A stretch of 64,000 nucleotides of DNA from Comamonadaceae bacterium. Lineage in GTDB: Bacteria; Pseudomonadota; Gammaproteobacteria; Burkholderiales; Burkholderiaceae_C. Below are positions 62,676 to 64,000 of this stretch, piece after piece. A program made the translations under genes and the position numbers. Positions within the stretch are counted from its first letter, which is position 1, and each line of letters opens with the position of its first letter. A model generated the notes under the pieces. It saw only the letters and a list, made by a program, of their open reading frames with translations. It was not told where the DNA came from and did not search any database. Where the stretch lies: contig CANJWZ010000004.1 of assembly GCA_947478725.1 (NCBI GenBank), forward strand, positions 62,001-126,000, in the 5' to 3' direction.

Positions 62676-63773
62676 ATGTACGCACCGCTTCAAAACGACA
62701 CCTTCATCCGCGCTTGTATGCGTCAGGCCACCACCCACACGCCCGTCTGGCTGATGAGGCAAGCGGGCCGCTATTTGCCAGAGTATCGTGATACCCGCGC
62801 CAAAGCCGGCAGCTTTATGGGCCTGGCCACCAACACCGACTACGCCACTGAAGTGACACTGCAACCGCTGGAGCGCTACAAGCTGGATGCGGCCATTTTG
62901 TTCAGCGACATTTTGACCATCCCTGACGCGATGGGTCTGGGCTTGAGCTTTGCGTTGGGCGAAGGCCCCAAGTTTGCCCACAAGGTGCGCGACGAAGCGG
63001 CAGTCAGCAAGCTGGCCGTGCCCGACATGGCCAAGCTGCGCTATGTGTTTGATGCGGTCAGCTCGATCCGCAAAGCGCTCCATGGCCGCGTGCCGCTGAT
63101 TGGCTTTTCAGGCAGCCCCTGGACGCTGGCCTGCTATATGGTGGAAGGCGCCGGTTCTGACGACTACCGGCTGGTCAAAACCATGATGTACCAGCGTCCC
63201 GATTTGATGCACAAAATGCTGGCCATCAATGCCGACTCTGTGGCCGCCTACCTGAATGCACAAATAGACGCCGGTGCCCAGGCCGTGATGATTTTTGACA
63301 GCTGGGGCGGCGTGCTGGCCGATGCGGCTTTTCATGAGTTCAGCCTGGTCTACACGGCGCGGGTACTGGCCCAGCTCAAGCGCAGCCACGACGGCGTGGT
63401 CATCCCGCGCCTGGTGTTCACCAAAGGCGGTGGTTTGTGGCTGGAGGCCATGGGCCAGCTCGACTGCGAGGTCCTCGGCCTGGACTGGACGGTCAATCTG
63501 GGCAAGGCGCGCGCCCAGGTCGGTCACAAAATGGCCCTGCAGGGCAATCTGGACCCGAACGTGCTGTTTGCCAACCCGGCGCAGGTAGAGGCCGAGGCCG
63601 TCAAGGTGTTGGACAGCTTTGGCAAACCCCATACAGACGCCCAAACGACCGGCCCGACCCATATTTTCAACCTCGGGCATGGCATCAGCCAGTTCACGCC
63701 GCCTGAAAATGTCGCGGTGCTGGTTGACGCGGTGCACGCGCATTCCCGCAAAATGCGCGCTGCTGCGGCCTAG
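62676..63773 (+). CDS. hemE: Uroporphyrinogen decarboxylase HemE
   Basis: Converts uroporphyrinogen III to coproporphyrinogen III for heme and bacteriochlorophyll. The product is about 365 residues, starting [17 protein letters not shown]; upstream ATGs at 62625 and 62634 give a short unconserved extension. Signatures are [43 protein letters not shown] and [15 protein letters not shown]. Full length. Confidence 0.95.
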   Translation: MYAPLQNDTFIRACMRQATTHTPVWLMRQAGRYLPEYRDTRAKAGSFMGLATNTDYATEVTLQPLERYKLDAAILFSDILTIPDAMGLGLSFALGEGPKFAHKVRDEAAVSKLAVPDMAKLRYVFDAVSSIRKALHGRVPLIGFSGSPWTLACYMVEGAGSDDYRLVKTMMYQRPDLMHKMLAINADSVAAYLNAQIDAGAQAVMIFDSWGGVLADAAFHEFSLVYTARVLAQLKRSHDGVVIPRLVFTKGGGLWLEAMGQLDCEVLGLDWTVNLGKARAQVGHKMALQGNLDPNVLFANPAQVEAEAVKVLDSFGKPHTDAQTTGPTHIFNLGHGISQFTPPENVAVLVDAVHAHSRKMRAAAA

Positions 63774-64000
63774 CCTGCTACCTATTTGTGACCGGGCAGA
63801 ACCTGCATGCATTTTTCTGTGTGGTCTAGCACACAAAGCCTCATGGGTGTTCAGACTTATGCACAAAATTTGTGCGGCGGTGAAGTAACATACCCGTTAC
63901 AAGTCCTCAATCGCTATGAAAGCCATAGCGCAGCTAAGTTGTTGATTTATATAGACTTCTCAAAGTGCTTTTTTTACGGGCAATCTAGCGAAAGCCTTGA
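63774..64000. other. Intergenic region at the right edge
   Basis: No convincing gene in the last 227 bp. It contains a GTAACATACCCGTTAC inverted repeat (63886-63901) and an AT-rich stretch. A TTATGCACA at 63857 resembles one DnaA box but is isolated. The next gene presumably starts beyond the window. Confidence 0.4.

Noticed and set aside
63857-63865. DnaA-box-like TTATGCACA
   Set aside because: Single site with no cluster, no AT-rich unwinding element pattern and no dnaA/dnaN nearby, so not an origin.
1-64000. tRNA or rRNA genes
   Set aside because: I found no T-loop plus acceptor-stem pattern that folds as a tRNA and no rRNA-like stretch; GGTTCGA-like hits lie inside coding genes.

Overview
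This window looks like chromosome of a phototrophic betaproteobacterium of the Comamonadaceae, most like Rhodoferax. The evidence is a purple-bacterial photosynthesis gene cluster with spheroidene-type carotenoid genes (crtE, crtF, crtA, crtD, crtC), a tetraheme reaction-centre cytochrome, betaproteobacterial housekeeping gene order (fur/bamE-dapB, leuS-lptE-holA-proA, gshA-kup-gshB), high GC, and dispersed short repeats inserted even inside genes. The taxonomic placement is inference from gene content and order.

Layout. 1-5840 (minus strand): a ccmABCDEFGH operon for cytochrome c maturation, cut by the left edge in ccmH. 5841-20931 (plus strand): photosynthesis cluster, crtE-crtF-(bchC remnant)-bchXYZ-pufB-small ORF-pufA-pufL-pufM-pufC-crtA-crtD-crtC, then a DUF2269-like membrane protein and a short-chain dehydrogenase. 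The ccm operon beside it makes the c-type hemes that PufC needs. Tandem PpsR/CrtJ-type palindromes 8 bp apart precede crtE and the bchC remnant. 21168-32179: a BLUF blue-light sensor, fur, bamE, dapB, an ExbB/ExbD pair, leuS, lptE, holA, proA and gshA. 32428-36497: kup, a BenE-type transporter and gshB.

36498-41400 is accessory: a VapBC-like toxin-antitoxin pair between gshB and a second copy of the gshB 3' end, then a decayed integron. The integron has three minus-strand gene cassettes, a complete 59-bp attC, partial attC sites, a probable attI, a LexA-like box and a truncated intI. A GATase/tautomerase pair and a zinc-metallopeptidase remnant follow. 41399-46148: TPR-methyltransferase, GAF protein, a Bug-family binding protein and a gamma-glutamyltransferase homologue. 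46188-49040: an AT-richer island with an FNR/DNR-type box, a three-domain heme-copper nitrite reductase, two uncharacterised genes and an IS3-family remnant. 49191-63773: mostly metabolic and repair genes (DMT transporter, aminotransferase, GST, PhzF, VOC protein, histidine phosphatase, creatininase-family protein, photolyase, B12-type radical SAM protein, DsbD, redoxin, CoA-binding protein, lipoprotein, hemE).

Most notable: (1) bchC is reduced to a 209-bp remnant by two internal deletions and a frameshift, while its neighbours are intact. (2) An unrecognised 74-residue single-span protein lies between pufB and pufA. (3) The crtC frame has no usual start codon outside crtD, so the two genes overlap by about 350-380 bp or crtC starts unusually. 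(4) A relic integron lies at 37.6-40.0 kb. (5) A duplicated gshB 3' end flanks the toxin-antitoxin pair. (6) Two short repeat families have been absorbed in frame into leuS, holA, proA and GST.
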